From: DATACN01 sp038215095
GTDB lineage: Bacteria > Actinomycetota > Thermoleophilia > Solirubrobacterales > Thermoleophilaceae
DNA length: 49,094 nucleotides
Assembly: GCA_038215095.1 (NCBI GenBank)
Contig: JBBQRG010000012.1
Span: 1 to 49,094, forward strand
Direction of reading: 5' to 3'
Shown: piece after piece, positions 1-6,927 of the stretch
How the letters are laid out: every line of letters starts with the position of its first letter
Numbering within the stretch: the stretch's first letter is position 1
Notes under the pieces: model-generated
The model's database searches: none
What the model saw: the letters and a program-made list of their open reading frames with translations, nothing else
What the model was told of the DNA's origin: nothing
Made by a program: the position numbers and the translations under genes

Positions 1-535
1 CGGCGATCAGGCTGCTGGTCGTCGGATCCCACCCGGGGAACTCGATACCGGCTGCCTTACGGATCAGGCTGCGTCCTCCGTCGCAGCCGAGGAGATACTC
101 CGCCCGCAGCGACTGGCCGTCCGACAGCTCGACGCCGACGCCGGTGTCGTCCTGCGCGAGACCCGTCACTTCACGCCCGCGATAGATCGGCACCGCCAAC
201 TCGCCGACCCAACCGGCCAGTATGCGCTCGATGTGGTTCTGCCACAGCCCGAGCGTGTAGTTGTGCCGGGTGGGAAGGTCGCTGATGTCCAAGGTGATCC
301 AGGCGAACCCCCCGACCTGATGCGTCGTCCCCTCCGAGAGGAACCGATCGGCGATTCCACGCTGATCGAGAACCTCGATGGTGCGTGAGTGCAGACCGCC
401 GGCGCGCGAGCCGTCGAGGTCCTGGCTGGCGCGCCGCTCGACAATGGCGACGTCGACCCCCGCCAACGCCAACTCGCCCGCCAACATCAGCCCTGTCGGA
501 CCTCCTCCGGCGATCACCACCGCATGCTCAGTCAT
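1..535 (-). CDS. FAD-dependent monooxygenase, PheA/TfdB type (3' end outside window)
   Basis: The visible 178 residues begin MTEHAVVIAGGGPTGLMLAG, a beta-alpha-beta FAD-binding fold with the GGGPTG loop at about residues 10-15. An acidic/basic end of strand 2 (VAIVERR) follows at about 30-36. Further on, LLGCDGGRSLIRKAAGIEF at about 148-166 matches the GCDGxxS..R DG motif of flavoprotein aromatic hydroxylases. The family hydroxylates aromatic or polyketide-like substrates with NAD(P)H and O2; the substrate cannot be read here. The ATG at 535 has GGAG a few bases upstream and lies 23 nt after the stop of the upstream gene, so it is probably the last visible gene of the minus-strand unit that starts at 5702. 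The C-terminal substrate domain is missing only because the window ends. Confidence 0.85.
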   Translation of the reverse strand, partial: MTEHAVVIAGGGPTGLMLAGELALAGVDVAIVERRASQDLDGSRAGGLHSRTIEVLDQRGIADRFLSEGTTHQVGGFAWITLDISDLPTRHNYTLGLWQNHIERILAGWVGELAVPIYRGREVTGLAQDDTGVGVELSDGQSLRAEYLLGCDGGRSLIRKAAGIEFPGWDPTTSSLIA

Positions 536-558
536 ACCCGCATCTCCACGCATATCTC

Positions 559-1178
559 TTAGGGCCTGGTGCCGACGCCGTTGAGGGTGTCGGCCACCTT
601 GAACAGGTCGCCCTCGCGGTAGAAGTCGACGGCGAGCAGCGTGGGCACGTGCTTACGGAGCCGTTCGCACTCGCGCGCCCTGGCCAGCAGCGGGGCATAG
701 GCGTTCACCCGCCGGGCGTTGCTGGCGAGCGGGGCGGGGTCGGTGCTCACCCAGTGGTTCATCAGGAAAACGGAGCCGTTGCGCGGGCCGCGGTTCGGCC
801 CGCAGCTCTTTGCCAGCAGCGCGGCGTCGAGCAGCTGGTTCCGCTTGGGGAAGTTGAACGGGGTCTCCTCCACGATCGAGCTGTAGGCGAGGTGGTACCA
901 GGGCGCGCCGCCCGCGCGCTTCTCGGCGAGCACCACCAGGCGCTGGTTCCTCTCGATCAGCCGGCGCAGGGTGGGCCAGGGCGGCGAGGTGCGGCCCGTG
1001 TAGGCGAAGCGCGACAGGCCGGCGTCGTCCATGGCCTTCACGAAGTCGGCGGGAGTGATGGCGTCCTGGTTGACGATGACCAGCACCTCGTTCGGATGGG
1101 CCACCAGGTAGTCAAGAGCGCGACGCCGGCCACCAGCAGGATGCGCGCGAGGGTCGCCCGCCTGCCCCGGCTAGCCAT
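559..1178 (-). pseudogene. PI-PLC X-like phosphodiesterase, N-terminal half deleted and frame broken
   Basis: Two frames must be joined. An ATG at 1178, overlapping the crotonase stop by 8 nt, encodes a signal anchor (MASRGRRATLARILLVAGVAL). At about 1115-1125 homology jumps to another frame reading ALDYLVAHPNEVLVIVNQD, which continues to the stop at 559. That part (SVFLMNHW, LLAVDFY, VADTLNG) matches the C-terminal half of the secreted PI-PLC X-like family. The segment that should carry the catalytic histidines, roughly 150 residues in relatives, is absent. The longest open frame from GTG 1104 gives 181 aa without a signal peptide or active site. I read this as an out-of-frame internal deletion. 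An assembly error is the alternative, since surrounding genes are intact. Confidence 0.6.
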
Positions 1179-1989
1179 AGGGCTCGTCGCGCTCGCGCAC
1201 CGCTTCCTTGAAGCCCGCCTCCATGGCGCGCTTCTGGAAGGCATAGCCCTCCTCGGTGTGTCGGGCGACCCCGTCGAACAGCGTGCCGAGCGTCTGCGTG
1301 GCAGCCAGGCCCTGGGCCTCGACGGTCGAGTTCACGAGCAGCTTCATCATCACGAGCTGGTTCACGGGCGTGAGCGCTATCCGCTGCAGCAGCGCCTCGA
1401 AGCGCGCGTCCAGCTCGGCGGCAGGCGGCGCCTCGATCGCGAGGCCCCATTCGAGCGCCTGCGCGCCGTCGATCAGGTCGCCCGTGAACAGCAGGCGCTT
1501 GGCGCGCTGCGGACCCAGCCGGTGGGCCCAGAGCGCGGTGGTGGGGGAGCCCCAGACGCGCGCGGGCGGGTAGCCGATGCGGGCGTCCTCGGCGATCACG
1601 AGCAGGTCGGAGCAGAGCGCCATGTCGGTGCCGCCCGCCACGCAGAAGCCGTGCACCTTGCAGACCACCGGCTTGTCGGAGTGGAACAGGCTCATGAAGC
1701 CCCGCACGTTGCGGCTCATGCCCTGCCAGTCCAGCACCGGGTCCCAGACCTCGCCGGGGTCGTGGTTGGGCATGCCCTGCTCGGCGAACTTTTTGAGGTC
1801 GTAGCCGCCGCAGAAGCCCTTGCCGTTGCCGGCCAGCGCGATCACGTGGATCTCGGGATCGAGATTGGCCCGCTCCACTGACTCCGCCAGCTCGCGCGGG
1901 GTGTCCAGCGTGATGGCGTTGGCGCGTTCGGGCCGGTCGAGCGTGATACGCGCGACGCGTCCGTCGGCGGCGTAGGTGAGCGTGGACAT
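1171..1989 (-). CDS. Crotonase / enoyl-CoA hydratase-like protein with non-canonical active site
   Basis: This 272-aa protein has the full crotonase fold. The first oxyanion-hole segment is AGNGKGFCGGYDLK (about 53-66) and the second is KVHGFCVAGGTDMALCSD (about 111-128). The family acts on acyl-CoA thioesters. The two glutamates used by true hydratases are not visible: the QPE..G position reads YPPARVWG, and the position before the VLTG-like strand reads AKRLLFTG, with Arg where Glu is expected. So hydration activity is doubtful, while CoA-thioester binding remains likely. Its ATG overlaps the stop of the upstream gene by one base (TGATG), implying translational coupling. Confidence 0.85.
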   Translation of the reverse strand: MSTLTYAADGRVARITLDRPERANAITLDTPRELAESVERANLDPEIHVIALAGNGKGFCGGYDLKKFAEQGMPNHDPGEVWDPVLDWQGMSRNVRGFMSLFHSDKPVVCKVHGFCVAGGTDMALCSDLLVIAEDARIGYPPARVWGSPTTALWAHRLGPQRAKRLLFTGDLIDGAQALEWGLAIEAPPAAELDARFEALLQRIALTPVNQLVMMKLLVNSTVEAQGLAATQTLGTLFDGVARHTEEGYAFQKRAMEAGFKEAVRERDEPYG

Positions 1990-2564
1990 CAGCGGTGAAC
2001 CGCCGCCAGCAGCGAGGCGTAGGAGCGAACCAGGAGCGCGCGCTCCTCGGCCAGTATCGGGTCGTCGGGATCGCAGCCGGCGTCCACCCAGCGATCCGAC
2101 ACGTCCATCGCCTCGGCACGCAGGGCCGCGGCGGGGCGAACGTCGGCCGGATCGGCCGAGTAGGAGTAGGCGTAGAGGTCGGTCAGTGCCGTGATCAGGC
2201 CCTCGTCGGTCCCCGGCTTCTTATCGCGTTGATTCTCGCGGTGCGCGCGCCACCACTCGACCTCGAGCTCCGCGGCGCGGCGCGGATGGAACGTCGACTC
2301 GCTCTCGCTGGTGGCGAGCAGCTGGTAGAAGCGCCTCATCAGCGCCCGCGCCGCGTCCGGGTCGTTGTCCGGTACGGGAGCCCACTTCTGGTTGGCCCGC
2401 AGCACGAGCCACGCGCCGATCAGCGTGCGCGGCCAGCTCATCCGGAACGCCTGGCGCACAACGCCCACCGACGCCACCAGGAACGTGCCCCACCTGCGCC
2501 GGTAGTAGGTCTCCCACGCCCGGCACTCCAGCCCTCCGACCGCGCGCGGGTCGAACGACCGCAT
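1989..2564 (-). CDS. Conserved hypothetical helical protein
   Basis: A 191-aa protein starting MRSFDPRAVGGLECRAWETY. It is mostly helical, with basic and tryptophan-rich stretches (YYRRRWGTF near 21-29; EVEWWRAHRE near 100-109) and one moderately hydrophobic helix (LIGAWLVLRA near 50-59) that could be peripheral rather than spanning. The C-terminal half contains DVSDRWVDAGCDPDDP. I do not recognise a named family. The start is 14 nt after the ABC permease stop, and the stop overlaps the crotonase start by one base, so it belongs to the same unit. Third-codon G/C is as high as in its neighbours, which supports real coding. Confidence 0.75.
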   Translation of the reverse strand: MRSFDPRAVGGLECRAWETYYRRRWGTFLVASVGVVRQAFRMSWPRTLIGAWLVLRANQKWAPVPDNDPDAARALMRRFYQLLATSESESTFHPRRAAELEVEWWRAHRENQRDKKPGTDEGLITALTDLYAYSYSADPADVRPAAALRAEAMDVSDRWVDAGCDPDDPILAEERALLVRSYASLLAAVHR

Positions 2565-2578
2565 TGGGCTCGTCGCGC

Positions 2579-3310
2579 TCAGATGTCCCTCCGCGAGGTC
2601 AGCAGCGCCGCTCCCCCGACGAACGCGGCCGCATAGCCGGCCCAGACGAGCGCGGCCGCCCACACCGGCAGCAGGTCCGTGGTGTCGTTGGAGCCGGTCC
2701 CGCCCGTGAGCGCCGTGGTCAGGCCGCCCAGTGACCACTTGGTGTAGCCGTCGAGCAGCGCACCCAGGGCGGGATCGACCACGAACAGCACCACCAGCAG
2801 GAGGACCACGGCGGCAACCTGGTTGCGGAGGAGCGCGCCCACCCCGGCACCGAGGGCCCCGGCCAGCCCCGCGTAGAGCACGGTGCTTGCCAGCACGCCG
2901 GCGATCTCGCCGCTTCCGAGGCTGGGCGCGTCCTTGATCCCGAGCCATGGAAGCGCGACCACCACCGTGATAACGACTCCGGCCAGCCCTGCCGCGAGCC
3001 CCGCCGCCGCGCACGCGAGCGCCTGGGTCACGCTCACGCGCAGCCGGTTTGGCGTCACGAGCAGTGTGGAGGCGATCGTGCCGTGGCGATACTCGCCCGC
3101 GCTCGACACCACGCCGAGCACCAGCATCATCAGGCCGATCAAGCCGCCCGAGGCGAACACCGAGCGGACGTCGTCCTCGGTGAAGTTCGAGTGGATCGCC
3201 AGCGGCAGCACGAGCGCCAGCAGGAGCAGGACGAGCGCGGCGCCGCCCAGCCACCAGGCCGTGCGGGTGGTGCGCAGCTTCAGCAGCTCGGAGCGGGCCA
3301 GGCCGATCAC
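2579..3310 (-). CDS. ABC-2 type transporter permease
   Basis: The 243-aa product has about six hydrophobic segments. The first is at about 20-40 (AWWLGGAALVLLLLALVLPL); then come a loop with SAGEYRHGTIASTLL at about 69-83, typical of ABC-2 permeases of the BcrB/NatB/YxlG kind, and helices to the C-terminal ALLTSRRDI. The family forms the membrane half of exporters. The GTG start at 3310 overlaps the ATPase stop by 4 nt (GTGA), so the two genes form one exporter. The cargo is unknown; drug, antibiotic or lipid export is usual for this class. Confidence 0.88.
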   Translation of the reverse strand: MIGLARSELLKLRTTRTAWWLGGAALVLLLLALVLPLAIHSNFTEDDVRSVFASGGLIGLMMLVLGVVSSAGEYRHGTIASTLLVTPNRLRVSVTQALACAAAGLAAGLAGVVITVVVALPWLGIKDAPSLGSGEIAGVLASTVLYAGLAGALGAGVGALLRNQVAAVVLLLVVLFVVDPALGALLDGYTKWSLGGLTTALTGGTGSNDTTDLLPVWAAALVWAGYAAAFVGGAALLTSRRDI

Positions 3311-4122
3311 TGGCCTGCCTCGGTGGTGCCGGTGAGCTGCAGGAAGACGTCCTCGAGGCTCTGCGAGTGCTGGTAGAGCTCGTAGACCGCGATGCGCTCC
3401 CGGACCGCCGTGTCGCCCACGGCCTCGAGGCTGCTGCCGTGGACCTTCAGCCAGCCTGGCGGCCCCGGCTCGGTCCGGATCTCGCTCGCCTCGAGCGCCG
3501 TTTCGAGCGCTTCGAGGGCGGCGGGCACGACCACCTCGTCCACGGTCTGGGCCACCTCGGCGAGCACGTGGCTCGACACCAGCACGGTGCGGCCCTCGGC
3601 CGCCCGCGCGCGCAGGAAGTCGCGCAGCCAGCGGATGCCCTGCGGGTCGAGCCCGTTGGCGGGCTCGTCCAGCACGAGCGCCCGCGGGTCGCCCAGCAGC
3701 GCGCCGGCCAGGCTGAGGCGCTGGCGCATGCCGAGCGAATAGCCCTTCACGCGCTTGTTGCCGGCGCCGTCCAGCTCGACCAGTTGCAGCACCTCGTCGA
3801 CCCGCGAGTCCGGCAGCCCGGCCGCTGCGGCAAGCACGAGCAGGTGGTTGCGGCCCGTCCTGCCCGGATGGAACTGCGGCCCCTCGAGCACCGCGCCCAC
3901 CACGCTCACCGGATCGTGCAGCTCGCGATACGGCGTGCCGTCCACGGTGGCGCCGCCCGAGGTCGGCACCGTCAGCCCGAGCAGGGAGCGAAGCGTGGTG
4001 GTCTTACCGGCGCCGTTGGGGCCGAGAAATCCGAGGATGCGCCCGTCGCGCGCGGTGAAGCTCAGCCCGTCCACGGCGACGGTGGCGCCGAACCGCTTGG
4101 TCAGCGAGCTGACCTCCAGCAC
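3307..4122 (-). CDS. ABC transporter ATP-binding protein (C-terminal region appears shortened)
   Basis: A 271-aa ATPase with Walker A GPNGAGKTTT at about 34-43, signature YSLGMRQRLSLAG at about 131-143, Walker B ALVLDEPANGLDPQG at about 152-166 and the switch histidine in VLVSSHVLAEVAQTVDEVVV. The C-terminal end SLEDVFLQLTG is typical of the NatA/BcrA class. After VDEVVV, relatives usually have about 25-30 residues of the pattern 'hGRLVAQGPxxEL...VRVR'. Here VDEVVV runs straight into PAALEALETALEA, so an in-frame deletion is suspected. The GTG start lies 2 nt after the AidB-like stop. It pairs with the permease that follows. Confidence 0.88.
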   Translation of the reverse strand: MLEVSSLTKRFGATVAVDGLSFTARDGRILGFLGPNGAGKTTTLRSLLGLTVPTSGGATVDGTPYRELHDPVSVVGAVLEGPQFHPGRTGRNHLLVLAAAAGLPDSRVDEVLQLVELDGAGNKRVKGYSLGMRQRLSLAGALLGDPRALVLDEPANGLDPQGIRWLRDFLRARAAEGRTVLVSSHVLAEVAQTVDEVVVPAALEALETALEASEIRTEPGPPGWLKVHGSSLEAVGDTAVRERIAVYELYQHSQSLEDVFLQLTGTTEAGQ

Positions 4123-4124
4123 GT

Positions 4125-5702
4125 CTAAGCGGCGAGCGTGCGCGCCAGGATCGCCTCGGCGTCGGTGCCCGCCGGCAGCGTGCCGAACGCGCGTCCGCCG
4201 TCGCCCAGGCGGGCCGCGCAGAATGCGTCCGACACCGCCGCAGGGGCGTTGCGCACGAGCAGGCTGGCCTGGAAGGCGAGGCCGAGCCGCTCGACGAGCC
4301 GCCGGGCCTCGAACTCCGGGTCGGCCGGCTGCTCGAGCAGCTTGTCGAGGTGCGCGTCGAGCAGCGCGTTGGCGCCTCGCGCGAGCTCGCACTCCTCGAG
4401 GAAGGCGGGCAGGCCGTCCGGCTCCTTGAGCATGGCGCGCAGCACGTCGAGCGCCGCGACGTTGCCGGAGCCCTCCCAGATCGAGTTGAGCGGCGCGTCG
4501 CGGTAGAGGCGCGGCAGGCCGGACTCCTCGACGAAGCCGTTGCCGCCGAGGCACTCGAGCGCCTCGCCCGCATGGGACGGCGCGCGCTTGCAAATCCAGT
4601 ACTTCATGACCGCGGTGGCGAAGCGGCGGAAGGGACCGTTGTCCTCGTCGTAGGCGCGAGCCACGCGCATCGCCGCGGCGGTGGCGGCCTCGGACTCGAG
4701 CGCCAGGTCGGAGAGCACGTTCATCATGGCCGGCTGGTCGATCAGCGGCTTGCCGAACGCCGAGCGGTGGCGGGCGTGGTGTACGGCCTGCGCCAGCCCC
4801 CAGCGCATGCCGGCGGTGGAGCCCAGCAGGCAATCCAGGCGGGTGTGGTTGACCATGCGGATGATGGTGGCCACGCCGCGGCCCTCCTCGCCGACGAGCC
4901 GGCCGCGCACGCCGAGGAACTCGACCTCGGACGACGGCAGCGAGCGCGTGCCGAGCTTGTCCTTGAGGCGCTGGATGCGGAAGCCCGGGTCGCTCGACTC
5001 GAACAGGAAGCACGACAGCCCGCTCGCCGTCTGGGCCAGCGTCAGGAAGATGTCGCAGGGCGGGTAGGAGCAGAACCACTTGTGTCCGGTCAGCTCGTAC
5101 TCGCCGCCGCCCGCGGGCTCGGCGCGGGTGGTGTTCGCGCGCAGGTCCGAGCCGCCCTGCTTCTCGGTCATGGCCATGCCGCAGAGAGCGCCGCGCTCGT
5201 AGTCGGGCAGCGTCAGCCGCGGCTCCCACTCGGCCGCCAGCTCGGGGTCCTGGCGCAGAGCGGGCAGCGCCGAGTAGGTCATCGACACCGGGCACATCAC
5301 GCCGGCGTTCGTCTGGCCCCAGACCATCATCAGCGCGCCGCGGACAAGGTGGGCGCCGGGCTGGGGGTCGCGCCAGGGCAGCGACGGGATCTCGCGCTCC
5401 ACCGCCTCGCGCAGCAGCCAGTGCCACGACGGGTCGAGCTCCACATCGTCCACGCGGTTGCCGTAGCGGTCGTGGGTCACGAGCCGTGGCTCGTTGCGCT
5501 CGCAGCGTTCTGAGTGCTCGATCGCCTCCGGCGAGCCTGCCAGCGCGCCGGCGTCGCGCAGGCGCTCGACGCCGAAGGAGCCGCCCTCCCGGTCGACCGC
5601 CTCGCGCAGCGGCAGGTCGGCCTCGAACACGTTGTAGGGGGCGAGCGGGGGCGGCTGGTTCTCGACCTGGTGGGTGTCACGCCTGCCCGTGGTGATGCTC
5701 AT
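4125..5702 (-). CDS. aidB: AidB-like acyl-CoA dehydrogenase
   Basis: The 525-aa length is close to E. coli AidB (541). AidB-class sequences include MTEKQGGSDLRANTT at about 178-192 (flavin/substrate loop), HKWFCSYPPCDIFLTLAQT, FGKPLIDQPAMMNVLSDLALE and IWEGSGNVAALDVLRAM at about 421-437. The last holds the glutamate at the dehydrogenase catalytic-base position. AidB proteins bind FAD and, in E. coli, DNA during the adaptive alkylation response; isovaleryl-CoA dehydrogenase activity is weak. Whether this one acts on DNA or acyl-CoA cannot be decided here. The ATG at 5702 is the first gene of the minus unit; a TACCCT -10 box lies 9 nt upstream (5717-5712). Confidence 0.85.
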   Translation of the reverse strand: MSITTGRRDTHQVENQPPPLAPYNVFEADLPLREAVDREGGSFGVERLRDAGALAGSPEAIEHSERCERNEPRLVTHDRYGNRVDDVELDPSWHWLLREAVEREIPSLPWRDPQPGAHLVRGALMMVWGQTNAGVMCPVSMTYSALPALRQDPELAAEWEPRLTLPDYERGALCGMAMTEKQGGSDLRANTTRAEPAGGGEYELTGHKWFCSYPPCDIFLTLAQTASGLSCFLFESSDPGFRIQRLKDKLGTRSLPSSEVEFLGVRGRLVGEEGRGVATIIRMVNHTRLDCLLGSTAGMRWGLAQAVHHARHRSAFGKPLIDQPAMMNVLSDLALESEAATAAAMRVARAYDEDNGPFRRFATAVMKYWICKRAPSHAGEALECLGGNGFVEESGLPRLYRDAPLNSIWEGSGNVAALDVLRAMLKEPDGLPAFLEECELARGANALLDAHLDKLLEQPADPEFEARRLVERLGLAFQASLLVRNAPAAVSDAFCAARLGDGGRAFGTLPAGTDAEAILARTLAA

Positions 5703-5711
5703 CCTCGCTGA

Positions 5712-5717
5712 AGGGTA
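5712..5717 (-). promoter_or_regulatory. -10 box TACCCT for the AidB-ABC operon
   Basis: TACCCT on the minus strand, 9 nt before the ATG at 5702. No clear -35 at 16-18 nt. The spacing predicts a leaderless or nearly leaderless mRNA. Confidence 0.5.
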
Positions 5718-5743
5718 CGTGACCGGCGGACCGCAACCCTCCC

Positions 5744-5749
5744 TAGGCT
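5744..5749 (+). promoter_or_regulatory. -10 box TAGGCT for the glycoside hydrolase gene
   Basis: TAGGCT lies 11 nt before the ATG at 5761, back to back with the divergent -10 box at 5712-5717. The 58-nt intergenic space therefore holds two outward promoters. Confidence 0.5.
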
Positions 5750-5760
5750 GGGGTGTCTCG

Positions 5761-6885
5761 ATGAGCATGACCCGCGCGATCCTCCTCAGCCTGGCGCTGC
5801 TGCTGGCCGTGGCCCCGGCGGCCGAGGCCGCCAAGCGGCGCGTGCCCCAGGGCTTCTTCGGCGCGATGTACGACCGCGGCGTCGCCTCCGCTCCCGAGGG
5901 CGACCAGGACGAGCAGAACGCGCTGATGGCGCGCTCGGGCGTGGAATCCGCCCGCGCGGTTTTCTCCTGGGCCGCCGCCCAGCCCCAGCCCGGCCAGGCG
6001 CCGGACCTGAGCGAGACGGACGCCCTGGTGGCGCGCATGACGCGGCGCGGCATCCGCGTGCTGCCGGTGATCATCAACACGCCCGTGTGGGCGCGCCGCT
6101 ATCCCGGCGACGACGCGTCGCCGCCGCTGAACGCGGGCGACTACGCGGGCTACCTGCAGGCGCTGATCGCGCGCTACGGCCCGGCGGGCAGCTTCTGGCC
6201 GCAGCACCCCGAGCTGAACAAGCGCCCGCTGCGCGAGTGGCAGATCTGGAACGAGCCCCACCTGCCGGGCTTCTGGTACAGCCCGGAGGAGCCCTGGGAG
6301 CAGAGCTACACGGCCTTCCTGCGGGTGGCACACGACGCGGTGAAGCAGGCGGACCCGGGCGCGAAGGTGGTGCTGGCGGCGCTGGCCGACTACTCCTGGC
6401 GCCACGTGCAGAAGATCTACGACTCGGGCGGCCGCGGGCTCTTCGACGTGATGCCGATGAACTTCTACACCACGCATCCGAGGGACGAGGTCCACGCGGT
6501 CCAGCGGGTGCGCAAGGTCCTGAAGCGCAACCACCAGTCGAAGCTGCCGGTGTGGCTGACGGAGATCGCCTGGCCCGCGGCAAAGGGCCGCGACACGCCG
6601 CGCGCCAAGTGGCAGCGCTCCTGGTACCAGACCGACCGGGGCATGGCCAAGCGCCTGACCCAGGCCTACGCCGTGCTCGTGAAGTACCGCCGCTCGCTGC
6701 GGCTGGGCCGCGTCTACTGGTACACGTGGAGCTCCGAGTACAAGCGTGGCGACCTCTTCAACTTCGGCGGCCTGGTCAGCTTCAACGGCTCGATCTTCAA
6801 GAAGCGGCCGGCGCTCAAGGCGTACCAGAGCAGCGCCAGGCGCTACGAGGGCTGCGCGAAGACCAGCACCGGCCGCTGCCGCTAG
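5761..6885 (+). CDS. Secreted clan-A glycoside hydrolase-like protein
   Basis: A 374-aa protein with a signal peptide (MTRAILLSLALLLAVAPAAEA after an initial MS). A TIM-barrel glycosidase follows. WQIWNEPHLPGFW carries the acid/base Glu165 in the NEP motif, and PVWLTEIAWPAAKG carries the nucleophile Glu268, as in GH5/GH39/PslG-like clan-A enzymes. Both catalytic glutamates are present. The substrate cannot be read; a surface or capsular polysaccharide is plausible given the neighbouring cluster. The ATG at 5761 was chosen because it begins the signal peptide and sits 11 nt after a TAGGCT box. The in-frame start at 5674 would overlap the divergent gene and spoil the signal peptide. Confidence 0.82.
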   Translation: MSMTRAILLSLALLLAVAPAAEAAKRRVPQGFFGAMYDRGVASAPEGDQDEQNALMARSGVESARAVFSWAAAQPQPGQAPDLSETDALVARMTRRGIRVLPVIINTPVWARRYPGDDASPPLNAGDYAGYLQALIARYGPAGSFWPQHPELNKRPLREWQIWNEPHLPGFWYSPEEPWEQSYTAFLRVAHDAVKQADPGAKVVLAALADYSWRHVQKIYDSGGRGLFDVMPMNFYTTHPRDEVHAVQRVRKVLKRNHQSKLPVWLTEIAWPAAKGRDTPRAKWQRSWYQTDRGMAKRLTQAYAVLVKYRRSLRLGRVYWYTWSSEYKRGDLFNFGGLVSFNGSIFKKRPALKAYQSSARRYEGCAKTSTGRCR

Positions 6886-6892
6886 CTGGGGG

Positions 6893-6921
6893 TTGCAACC
6901 CAAAACGGTGACAGGTAGCGT
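6893..6921 (+). promoter_or_regulatory. Sigma70-type promoter of the PhoD gene
   Basis: -35 TTGCAA (6893-6898), a 17-nt spacer and -10 TAGCGT (6916-6921). The predicted start of transcription, 6-7 nt downstream, coincides with the ATT at 6928 where the signal peptide reading begins. This is the best-formed promoter in the window. Confidence 0.7.
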
Positions 6922-6927
6922 GGCCTC

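Noticed and set aside
5674..5760. Earlier in-frame start for the secreted glycosidase
   Set aside because: It would place the start inside the divergent AidB-like gene and put a long non-signal extension before a clean signal peptide at 5761.
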